Below are positions 8,772 through 16,008 of a stretch of DNA of 47,948 bases, piece after piece (the first letter of the stretch is position 1; each line of letters starts with the position of its first letter). Both the position numbers and the translations under genes were made by a program. Source of the stretch: Eubacteriales bacterium (GTDB lineage: Bacteria; Bacillota; Clostridia; Monoglobales; UMGS1388); contig JAQVYH010000008.1 of assembly GCA_029004515.1 (NCBI GenBank), forward strand, positions 1-47,948. The letters are read 5' to 3'. The notes under the pieces are model-generated. The model had not been told where the DNA came from. It searched no databases and was given only the letters and a program-made list of their open reading frames with translations.

Positions 8772-9797
8772 TTATAAATTTTTAAGATATTGGAAAAGGG
8801 CTATTTTGTTAACCTTCATAATAGTAGATTGTCCAATAGCCTTAGGAATAATTATATTTATCATATCTCCCTGTGATTTTTTATCAAGAGAGAATATATT
8901 TAGTGCAATGTTTGGGTTTATGGTAAAATGATGAGGTAGTTTATATTTGGAAAGCATAGCTTTGATTAATTCAGGTGTGCCGGGTGATGTTATCCCCATC
9001 TGGACACCAATCTTTGCCATAGTGTACATTCCAATTGCTACAGCCTCACCGTGGGTGTAGCGTTTGTAGTTGTAGAATTGCTCAACCACATGACCAAGAG
9101 TATGACCAAAGTTAAGGAGCATTCTCTCCCCTGTGTCAAACTGGTCACGCTCGACGATCAGCCTTTTTATATCACAGCAACGATAGACGATTTCCTCATG
9201 GTCAAGGTCTTTTTGCCCAAGCATGTTGAATAACTCTATGTCACGGATAACTCCGTATTTAATAACCTCTGCCATACCGTCGTTGTATACTCTTTTTGGC
9301 AGGGTTGCAAGCAGGTTTGTATTGATAAATACTGCCTTTGGCTGATAGAATGCACCGACTATGTTCTTTGCCTGTGGCATATCAATTGCTGTCTTACCAC
9401 CAACAGATGAATCCACCTGCGCAAGAAGCGTGGTTGGCACCTGAATATATGGTACACCTCTCATAAAGGTTGCAGAAGCGTAGCCTGTAAGGTCACCGAT
9501 TACCCCACCGCCAAAAGCCACAATAAGGTCATCACGAGTTACACCAAGGTTTATAAACTGGTCATAAAGCCAGAAAAGTGATTCCTGTGACTTTGTGCTC
9601 TCGCCACTTGGGAGAACAAGCTTTGCTGTTATAGCGCTTGTAAAGAGCTGACCATAATGCTTGTCAACATTTTGGTCAGTAACAAGGACTACCTTCTTGT
9701 AGTTTGACATAAATTTTCTGAGTTCATCCAGTGTGTTATCAAAAATAATGTCATAGCTGTTTTTATCAAGATTTACCCTTATTGTTCTCACTTTCAA
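8772..9797 (-). CDS. aroB: 3-dehydroquinate synthase
   Basis: It cyclises DAHP to 3-dehydroquinate using NAD and a divalent metal. Recognised blocks include FGGGVIGDLTGYASATFMRG, VPTTLLAQVDSSVGGKTAID, and the metal-site histidines in LNFGHTLGHVVE and YTHGEAVAIGM. The 341-aa reading starts at TTG 9797, 5 nt after AAGGAG. GTG 9791 is an equally plausible start with wider spacing. Either way it overlaps tyrA by 26-32 nt. Confidence 0.96.
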   Translation of the reverse strand: MKVRTIRVNLDKNSYDIIFDNTLDELRKFMSNYKKVVLVTDQNVDKHYGQLFTSAITAKLVLPSGESTKSQESLFWLYDQFINLGVTRDDLIVAFGGGVIGDLTGYASATFMRGVPYIQVPTTLLAQVDSSVGGKTAIDMPQAKNIVGAFYQPKAVFINTNLLATLPKRVYNDGMAEVIKYGVIRDIELFNMLGQKDLDHEEIVYRCCDIKRLIVERDQFDTGERMLLNFGHTLGHVVEQFYNYKRYTHGEAVAIGMYTMAKIGVQMGITSPGTPELIKAMLSKYKLPHHFTINPNIALNIFSLDKKSQGDMINIIIPKAIGQSTIMKVNKIALFQYLKNL

Positions 9798-10623
9798 CCA
9801 ACTCCTTATCCTTTTTTACCTTTGTAAAAATCTCTTTAAGGGTCTGTGTATCGCTATTTTTTAGTGCCTCTTTTATTTTGCTGATGCTTTTTTCAAAATC
9901 CTCTGTAACGGCAAGTAACTTGTCCTTATTATCCATAAACAGCTGTGCCCAAAGCTCTGCATTTACCTTTGCAACACGAGTTACATCCTCAAAGCTGCCA
10001 CCTGTGAAGTGATTGTGCCTTATAAGGAGCGGTGTATCGCACATTGATACCGCAATAACATGGGGAAGCTGACTTGTATAGGCGATTATCTCATCGTGCT
10101 GCTGGGGTGTTGTACGGGTAATTGTCCCTGCACCAAGGATGCGCACCATATCTTCTATAATTAAAATCTGGCTTTCGCTTGCCTTGGATGATGGGATAAC
10201 AATATAGTTTGCACCATTAAAGAGATATTCACTTGCATTGTCAAATCCGCATACCTCTTTGCCTGCCATTGGGTGGCCGCCCACATATACAAAATTTGCT
10301 TCTATACTGTCACAAAGGGTTGCAATGGGGGTTTTGATACCTACAACATCTGTGAGGATACTGCCTTTTTTGAAATAATCTTTATAATTATTAATAAAAT
10401 CTATTGCTCCCTGTGGGTACATGGAGAGGATGGTGACATCTGCCTTTGCGACTGCCTCTTGAGGTGGGAGAATTTCCCCTATAGCACCTGATTCAAGCGC
10501 ATTTTTTGCAGTCTGCTCATCTATATCATAGCCGATTACACTTATTCCCTCGTAGGAGAGCCTTTTGGCAACCGAGCCACCAATAAGACCAAGACCCATT
10601 ATGGCAACTGTTAAATTTCTCAT
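9766..10623 (-). CDS. tyrA: Prephenate dehydrogenase
   Basis: It oxidises and decarboxylates prephenate to 4-hydroxyphenylpyruvate on the tyrosine branch. The N-terminal Rossmann motif is GLGLIGGSVAKRL, followed by GGHPMAGKE, where the histidine and nearby residues belong to the active site. The protein is 285 aa, with no ACT domain visible, so direct tyrosine feedback through such a domain is not expected. It overlaps aroF by 4 nt. Confidence 0.94.
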   Translation of the reverse strand: MRNLTVAIMGLGLIGGSVAKRLSYEGISVIGYDIDEQTAKNALESGAIGEILPPQEAVAKADVTILSMYPQGAIDFINNYKDYFKKGSILTDVVGIKTPIATLCDSIEANFVYVGGHPMAGKEVCGFDNASEYLFNGANYIVIPSSKASESQILIIEDMVRILGAGTITRTTPQQHDEIIAYTSQLPHVIAVSMCDTPLLIRHNHFTGGSFEDVTRVAKVNAELWAQLFMDNKDKLLAVTEDFEKSISKIKEALKNSDTQTLKEIFTKVKKDKELVESENNKGKS

Positions 10624-11633
10624 ATTGTTCGACCTTCTACCTGCGCAATTATTTGAAGCTGTGCCATAAGAGTCTGGAAATCTGCAGGAGTGAGGGATTG
10701 CTGACCATCACATTTTGCACATTCTGGACAGTTATGCACCTCGATTATAAGTCCGTCTGCACCTGCTGCCACCGCTGCCTTTGCAAGGGATGGCACCATC
10801 CATGCCTTACCGCAGGCGTGGGATGGGTCAATCACTACAGGAAGATGTGAAAGACGTTTGAGGGCAGGCACAGCACCTATATCAAGAGTGTTTCTTGTGT
10901 AGGTTTCAAATGTTCTGATGCCTCTCTCACAAAGGATAACATTTGGGTTGCCCTCTGCCATAATATATTCAGCCGACATAAGAAGCTCTTCAATAGTGCT
11001 AGATAGCCCCCTCTTAAGAAGGATTGGCTTGTCTGTTCGTCCGCATGCACGAAGCAGGTCAAAGTTCTGCATATTTCGTGCGCCGACCTGTATTATATCA
11101 ACTCTGTCTGCGTACTTTTCAACCATATTTGCAGATAAAAGCTCTGTTACAATTGGCATGCCTGTCTTGTCCTTGGCATATTCCAAAAGCTCGATGCCCT
11201 CTTCCTCAAGTCCCTGGAAGGAATAAGGTGATGAACGAGGCTTGAATGCTCCGCCACGAAGGATCCTCGCTCCTGCATTTTTAACGCCGTTTGCAGTTTC
11301 TTCCATCTGCTCCTTGCTTTCAACAGAGCAAGGTCCTGCCATTACAACAACCTGCTCACCGCCGATTTTAACACCACCAACATCAATAACTGTGTTGTCA
11401 GGGTGGAATTTACGGTTGCTCTTTTTGAATGGTTCACTAACCTTCATAACCTTGTCTATATAATCGATAGTTGAGATTCGGTCAATGTCAACAGCAGATG
11501 TGTCACCTACAAGACCGATAAGAGTGCATTCAACACCCTCTGAAATATTCAGATCAACAGGATACTGCTTAAGAATGGAAATAACCTTATCTTTTTGCTC
11601 CTGTGTTGAGTTTGGTTTTAAAATAACTATCAT
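10620..11633 (-). CDS. aroF: 3-deoxy-7-phosphoheptulonate (DAHP) synthase, AroF/AroA(G) type
   Basis: First enzyme of the shikimate pathway: it condenses phosphoenolpyruvate with erythrose-4-phosphate. The first ~75 residues resemble the ferredoxin-like regulatory domain of Thermotoga/Clostridia-type enzymes. The barrel carries VMAGPCSVES, LRGGAFKPRSSPYSFQG and DPSHACGKAWMV. Length is 337 aa. The ATG is preceded by AAGGGAG. It is the first gene of the operon behind a good promoter at 11666-11694, and the short leader leaves no room for a T-box or attenuator. Confidence 0.96.
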   Translation of the reverse strand: MIVILKPNSTQEQKDKVISILKQYPVDLNISEGVECTLIGLVGDTSAVDIDRISTIDYIDKVMKVSEPFKKSNRKFHPDNTVIDVGGVKIGGEQVVVMAGPCSVESKEQMEETANGVKNAGARILRGGAFKPRSSPYSFQGLEEEGIELLEYAKDKTGMPIVTELLSANMVEKYADRVDIIQVGARNMQNFDLLRACGRTDKPILLKRGLSSTIEELLMSAEYIMAEGNPNVILCERGIRTFETYTRNTLDIGAVPALKRLSHLPVVIDPSHACGKAWMVPSLAKAAVAAGADGLIIEVHNCPECAKCDGQQSLTPADFQTLMAQLQIIAQVEGRTI

Positions 11634-11665
11634 ATTTATGCACTCCCTTTAAAGTAAATTACAGT

Positions 11666-11694
11666 ATTATACCATATTTTATCAGTTTGTGCAA
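11666..11694 (-). promoter_or_regulatory. Sigma-A-like promoter of the aro operon
   Basis: On the minus strand, TTGCAC (11694-11689) and TATAAT (11671-11666) are exactly 17 nt apart. The predicted start is about 25 nt upstream of the aroF ATG. Confidence 0.7.
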
Positions 11695-11814
11695 TTAATA
11701 TGTGAAAAAATGTTGTTTTTTATATTCGTTGACTTTTGTTCTAACTGGGAATATAATGCATTTAAGAAGTGGCAATTGTTCGGTGGGAAAGGAAGTAGAA
11801 TAGGAGGAAGTGAA

Positions 11815-12471
11815 TTGAAAACTCGTGGCGTTATTATGCTTGTTATTTCTATTGTATTTACAATTACTATTGGGGCTGCAAACACACCTGATGTAGTGAA
11901 GGCTTTGATGGATGAGTCATCCAGTAATATCGTTTACAATGATAATGAAATTAACTTTTTTGACGATAATGATAATCAGCTTTCGGTATACACTCACAAC
12001 GGACTTACCTATGTGCCTCTTAGATCATTTGAGTAGCAAACAGGCAAGGTGGTTGAATGGGACGAGGCTTCTAATGAAATAAGCATAAATACTAAACAGA
12101 ATGCAAGTGCAAATAAAGTTTTTGGGAGCTATGTTTATGGCGGAGATTCCCTTCCGAGAGTGTCTATGATTCAGTTGTTGGCAAACCCTGAAAAATATAA
12201 TAATAAAAATGTAAATGTACAAGGTATTATTTCTGTGGAATTTGAATGTGAAAGATTGTTTTTAACTCGTGAGGATATGATTTATCTTAATATGCCCAAC
12301 AGCCTTAGTCTTAATCTTCGAACAAGGAATTCCTTAGATACCCCTATAGAAGAGCTTGAAAAGATATCAGGATCGTTTGTAGAGATGGAAGGTACATTTG
12401 TATATGAAAATGACTCTGCATACTTGTATGATGTTTCTTATATTTTCTGCAAGCCTGAATATTTATATTAA
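11815..12471 (+). pseudogene. Secreted stalk-domain (copper amine oxidase N-terminal-like) protein, interrupted by in-frame TAG
   Basis: The frame opens at TTG 11815 after GGAGGA and encodes a signal-like hydrophobic segment (MLVISIVFTITIG). It then enters the typical domain text YVPLRSFE and meets TAG at 12034-12036. The same frame continues without a break: QTGKVVEWDEASNEISI is the expected continuation of the domain, and reading runs to 12471. Without the stop the product would be about 218 aa. One substitution (for example GAG or CAG to TAG) explains it. The downstream half could also start at GTG 12049. Pseudogene, sequencing error or readthrough cannot be told apart here. Other genes in the window use TAG as a normal stop. 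Confidence 0.65.
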
Positions 12472-12595
12472 TATACACAAAGAAATGATTACATAATGAG
12501 GGTAAGAAATGGCAATTATATTTGCAAATAAGTGACAGTAAACAAAATAGTGTTGTTTTTATTGTTCTATTGCGGTTTGAAGTGGAGGGTGACTA

Positions 12596-13102
12596 ATGAA
12601 AAAAGTTATTAAAATTGGATTAATTATACTTGGTGTAATCCTGTTGAGCTTTTTACTGCTGTATTTTTCAGGATTTAATGATACGCCTAAGTATGATAAT
12701 AAAACTGTACTTGATATCAGAAATAAGACAAATCAACCTATTTCGGGAATGTACTTATCTGTAGTTGTTCCAAGCACATTTACAATGCCAGAAGGGGGCA
12801 CATATTCTGATGAAGATATCGGTATTCCTGATATAAAACCTCATGAACGTGTCATAGTTGCTTTAGATCAGAAAAAAATCGCAGTTGGGGGTATGAAGTT
12901 ACAGCTTACTTATAATGATTACAGCGAGATAATTGTGGATGAATTGCACACGGATGAAAGATACGGAGATATTAGCTCTATTCATATAGTTGACATTGGT
13001 GATAATGATAATATTAGAACAAAAGAGATTAGGAATTACTTACAACAAAAGCAGGAAGTGTTTTATTATAAACATTATAGCAGAGTAATAGAAATAAACT
13101 AA
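12596..13102 (+). CDS. Hypothetical protein with N-terminal membrane anchor
   Basis: A 168-aa protein that I do not recognise. The start is supported by GGAGGG upstream of the ATG. Residues about 5-25 are one hydrophobic segment (IGLIILGVILLSFLLLYFSG). The rest is soluble and beta-rich in appearance and would lie outside the cytoplasm. It follows the broken stalk-domain gene on the same strand and precedes the 13.1-kb repeat cluster. No catalytic motif is seen. Confidence 0.6.
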   Translation: MKKVIKIGLIILGVILLSFLLLYFSGFNDTPKYDNKTVLDIRNKTNQPISGMYLSVVVPSTFTMPEGGTYSDEDIGIPDIKPHERVIVALDQKKIAVGGMKLQLTYNDYSEIIVDELHTDERYGDISSIHIVDIGDNDNIRTKEIRNYLQQKQEVFYYKHYSRVIEIN

Positions 13103-13120
13103 CCTTATAAAGCAAAATCA

Positions 13121-13217
13121 AACACAAGGGTACGGTTCTGTGTGAACACAAGGGGACGGTTCTATGAACACAAGGGGACGGTTCTGTTGGAACACAAAGG
13201 GACGGTTCTGTTGTGTT
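13121..13217. repeat. Four degenerate tandem copies of a REP-like GGGACGGTTCTG repeat
   Basis: Units begin at 13121, 13145, 13167 and 13191, each starting AACACAA and containing GGGACGGTTCTG or a close variant, with periods of 24, 22 and 24 nt. The last unit is bounded by AACACAA (13191-13197) and TTGTGTT (13211-13217), a 7-bp inverted repeat. Similar sequences are known to me from Firmicutes and resemble REP elements mobilised by IS200-like (RAYT) transposases. No transposase is nearby. Confidence 0.75.
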
Positions 13218-13239
13218 GACGGAAAAGCAGCAAATTGAC

Positions 13240-13272
13240 AAAGGGAACTACGATTATTCGCAGTTCCCTTTT
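13240..13272. terminator. Bidirectional hairpin terminator between convergent genes
   Basis: AAAGGGAACT pairs with AGTTCCCTTT around a short imperfect loop region, with A-runs and T-runs outside the arms. It serves the hypothetical gene on the left and the lipoprotein gene on the right. Confidence 0.75.
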
Positions 13273-13287
13273 GATTTATAAAAATAT

Positions 13288-13863
13288 TTAGCTGTTAGTT
13301 TTGGATAATTCAAAGGTATCTGCTATTTGTGAGAGCCTTGCGCCAAAGCCCTCGGCAGCCTCTTTTGGATATTCCCAAGCTACAATATATGTGTTGCCTT
13401 CGTTTTCGTAGGCTTTATACATTATATAGTCACCGTCGGATTCCTTTCCCATAGCAGGAGAGGCGTTAATATCCTCAAAGATATAGTCATCATTTTCTTT
13501 TAAAAATTCACTCTGTGCATCGGATAGGGCTTTGTTTTTGTAGGTGTAGATTTCAAGGCTTACATCATCGTTTAACTCGCTGTCCCATTCTTCAACCAGC
13601 GCACCGTCAGAATTCTCCTTTTCGTAACGGTAGCCCTCAGCAGGGATATATATGGAGTATCCATCGCCCTTGTGCAGCACGGTGCTGACGATTTCTTCCT
13701 GTCCCTCAACTAAAAAAGTTATATCCTTCTTGACCTCTTGATTGGTTACTGTATTATTAGGTTCACCATCGACCTTTTGCGATTCGGGGGTGGGTGGTAA
13801 TAGTTTATTGCAGGCAGTAAGAAGCAAGGTGCAGATAATCATTGCTACAATTGTTTTTTTCAT
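13288..13863 (-). CDS. Putative lipoprotein of unknown function
   Basis: A 191-aa protein with an N-terminal signal ending in the lipobox LTAC (cysteine near residue 18), so it should be lipidated and held on the outer face of the membrane. A Pro/Glu/Asn-rich linker follows, then a domain with alternating beta-type segments ending in SQIADTFELS. I cannot assign a function. It has its own promoter-like boxes (13900-13927), a TTGGAGGAA ribosome site and a shared terminator downstream. Confidence 0.75.
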   Translation of the reverse strand: MKKTIVAMIICTLLLTACNKLLPPTPESQKVDGEPNNTVTNQEVKKDITFLVEGQEEIVSTVLHKGDGYSIYIPAEGYRYEKENSDGALVEEWDSELNDDVSLEIYTYKNKALSDAQSEFLKENDDYIFEDINASPAMGKESDGDYIMYKAYENEGNTYIVAWEYPKEAAEGFGARLSQIADTFELSKTNS

Positions 13864-13899
13864 TTTTCATTCCTCCAATTAAAAGTGGTTTATATAATA

Positions 13900-13927
13900 A
13901 GTATACCATATTTTCGCCGTTGTACAA
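13900..13927 (-). promoter_or_regulatory. Candidate promoter for the lipoprotein gene
   Basis: On the minus strand, TTGTAC (13927-13922) and TATACT (13905-13900) are separated by 16 nt. Confidence 0.5.
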
Positions 13928-13983
13928 TTATTTATAGAAAAAAATTTAAAGTTAGTGTGTCAGCACCTATTCGCCACTAACAC

Positions 13984-14015
13984 CAATAATGAACATTATT
14001 GCAAATAATTATTTG
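13984..14015 (+). promoter_or_regulatory. Adjacent palindromes, candidate operator or activator sites
   Basis: CAATAATG/CATTATTG arms around AA (13984-14001) are followed at once by the perfect palindrome CAAATAATTATTTG (14002-14015). They lie just upstream of the -35 box of the next operon, a position typical of an activator site. No regulator gene is adjacent. Confidence 0.5.
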
Positions 14016-14032
14016 AATTTTACGCTGGATTC

Positions 14033-14061
14033 TTGACAAATCGGATAGCCTGCTTTACAAT
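14033..14061 (+). promoter_or_regulatory. Strong sigma-A promoter of the oxidoreductase/isomerase operon
   Basis: TTGACA (14033-14038) and TACAAT (14056-14061) are exactly 17 nt apart. The predicted start, near 14068, leaves a leader of about 30 nt with a GAGAGGA ribosome site. Confidence 0.8.
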
Positions 14062-14097
14062 TGAGAAGCGATTATACCTTGAGAGGAAATTGATTTT

Positions 14098-15093
14098 ATG
14101 ATTAAAGTTGGAATTATCGGTTGCGGTGCAATTTATTCTGTACATGCCGATGCTATTAAAACTCTTACAAATGCTTGTCTTGCGGGTGTTTGTGATATGG
14201 ATTTGGACAGAGCGCAGGCTGCTGCCGAGAAGTATGAATGTGCTTATTACACCGATTATAAAGAGATGATCAAAGAGGTTGATGCGGTGCATCTTTGCTT
14301 GCCTCATTATCTGCATGCACCTATTGCTATTGATTGTCTTAAAAGTGGCAAGGCAGTTATTACTGAAAAGCCGATGGCGATTAAGTATAGTGATGCGGTG
14401 GAAATGGTAGATGTTTCTAAGCAGACAGGCTCACCTCTCCATGTTATATTTCAGAATAGATTTAATGATGGCTCACTCCTTGTTAAAGGGAGTCTTGATG
14501 ATGGTCGACTTGGCAAGGTAATATCCGCTCGTGCATTTGTTACATGGCACAGAGAGGCTGACTATTACTCAAGCAATGATTGGAAGGGCACTTGGGATAG
14601 AGAAGGCGGCGGCGTTATTATTAATCAGTCAATACATACACTTGACCTTATGCGTTGGTTTGTTGGCAGTGAGATTAAAGATATTGATGCAACTATGAAG
14701 AATCGCACAATTCCTGAGATTGAGGTTGAGGACACAGCCGAGGGTATGATCACCTTTGAATGTGGTGCAAAAGCATTTTTCTACGCTACAAATGGCTATG
14801 GAAATGATGCTCCTATATGGCTTGAAATTCTTTGCGAAAAAGGCACAGCCCTTCTTACTGCGTCAGACGCTGTTATAACCTTTAATGATGGAAGCTCTAT
14901 TACAAGCAGTCACAATGCTGATGAAAATGGTGTTGAGGGAAAAGGTTATTGGGGTAATTCTCATAAAATTCAGATTGAGAATTTCTATAACAATCTTGAA
15001 TCAGGTGAGGAAATATTCATCCCTGTTGAAGAGGCACTTAAAACACAAAAAATGATATGTGATATATATGAGAAAGGAAGAAAAACACTATGA
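14098..15093 (+). CDS. Gfo/Idh/MocA family NAD(P)-dependent oxidoreductase
   Basis: The first ~120 residues are a Rossmann domain (KVGIIGCGAIYSVHADAI start) with the family EKPMA motif (TEKPMAIKYSDAV), whose lysine is catalytic. The C-terminal half shows GGGVIINQSIHTLDLMRWF, the usual substrate-domain helix. At 331 aa it is full length. These enzymes act on sugars, inositols or sugar acids; the substrate cannot be read from sequence. It overlaps the following isomerase gene by 4 nt, so the two probably act in one pathway. Confidence 0.9.
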   Translation: MIKVGIIGCGAIYSVHADAIKTLTNACLAGVCDMDLDRAQAAAEKYECAYYTDYKEMIKEVDAVHLCLPHYLHAPIAIDCLKSGKAVITEKPMAIKYSDAVEMVDVSKQTGSPLHVIFQNRFNDGSLLVKGSLDDGRLGKVISARAFVTWHREADYYSSNDWKGTWDREGGGVIINQSIHTLDLMRWFVGSEIKDIDATMKNRTIPEIEVEDTAEGMITFECGAKAFFYATNGYGNDAPIWLEILCEKGTALLTASDAVITFNDGSSITSSHNADENGVEGKGYWGNSHKIQIENFYNNLESGEEIFIPVEEALKTQKMICDIYEKGRKTL

Positions 15094-15941
15094 GTAAGTT
15101 TATTTTATCGGGTTTTGCAGATGAAATTGATAATGACCTTTCATTACAGATTTCTGAAATGAATCGTCACGGCATTGGCTATATCGAAGCGAGAGGTATC
15201 AACGGTAAGAACATCGGTGACTATACTGTTGAAGAAATACTCGAGGTTAAAAAACAGCTTGACGAAGGTGGCATCAAGGTTTCAGCGCTTGGTTCACCAT
15301 TTGGTAAGATTAACATCAAGGACGATTTTGAACCACATTTTGAAAAGTTCAAGAACGGTGTTGAGCTTGCAAAGGCTCTTGGTACAAAATACATAAGAGC
15401 ATTCAGCTTCTTCTTTACAGATGACACAAGCCTTGAAGAATACAGAGATGAAGTTATCGCAAGGGTTAAGAAGATGGTTGACTATGCCACAGAGCATGGG
15501 ATCATTTATCTTCATGAAAACGAAAAGGGTATCTATGGTGATACAGCCGAGAGATGTCTTGATATCTTAAAGACAATTGACTCACCTAACCTTCGTGCAA
15601 CATTTGACCCTGCTAACTTTGTACAGTGTAAGGAAGATACACTTGAGGCTTATGATATGCTTAAGGATTACATCGAATATATGCACATTAAGGATGCAAG
15701 ATACTCAGATGATGCTGTTGTCCCTGCAGGTATGGGTGATGGTAATGTAAAGGCTCTCCTTACAAAGCTTAAGGAAGATGGATACGAGGGCTTTGTTTCG
15801 CTCGAGCCACATCTTGGTCACTTTGACGGTCTTGATGATCTTGAGCTTGAAGCGGACTTCTCTGATATGGAGCAAGCAGGTCCAAAGACTTTTGCTATTG
15901 CAGTTGCAGCTCTTAAGGGGATAATAGAAGAGTTAAAATAA
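15090..15941 (+). CDS. Sugar phosphate isomerase/epimerase (xylose isomerase-like TIM barrel)
   Basis: A 283-aa protein of the AP-endonuclease 2/xylose isomerase-like fold. Likely metal ligands are the glutamate in LHENEKGIYGD, the aspartate in ATFDPANF, the histidine in YMHIKDAR and the glutamate in SLEPHLGHF. Enzymes of this fold isomerise or epimerise sugars or inositol intermediates. It is translationally coupled to the Gfo/Idh/MocA gene (4-nt overlap) and is followed by a terminator, so the operon is two genes long. Confidence 0.88.
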   Translation: MSKFILSGFADEIDNDLSLQISEMNRHGIGYIEARGINGKNIGDYTVEEILEVKKQLDEGGIKVSALGSPFGKINIKDDFEPHFEKFKNGVELAKALGTKYIRAFSFFFTDDTSLEEYRDEVIARVKKMVDYATEHGIIYLHENEKGIYGDTAERCLDILKTIDSPNLRATFDPANFVQCKEDTLEAYDMLKDYIEYMHIKDARYSDDAVVPAGMGDGNVKALLTKLKEDGYEGFVSLEPHLGHFDGLDDLELEADFSDMEQAGPKTFAIAVAALKGIIEELK

Positions 15942-15949
15942 ATAATTTG

Positions 15950-15983
15950 AAGGTGCAAAGCAGATTTGTTTTGCACCTTTTTC
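15950..15983 (+). terminator. Rho-independent terminator of the two-gene sugar operon
   Basis: AAGGTGCAAA pairs with TTTGCACCTT across a short loop and is followed by a T-run. Confidence 0.88.
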
Positions 15984-16008
15984 CGCAAATTGAAGGGAGA
16001 AATGAATT

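Noticed and set aside
11634-11814. T-box or riboswitch upstream of aroF
   Set aside because: The promoter leaves only about 25 nt of leader, too short for a T-box, and no specifier or antiterminator structure is seen.
12034-12036. Pyrrolysine or other programmed TAG recoding
   Set aside because: TAG ends other genes in the window (for example yqfC and the DnaD-like gene). No pyl genes or recoding structure are visible, so simple nonsense mutation or error is more likely.
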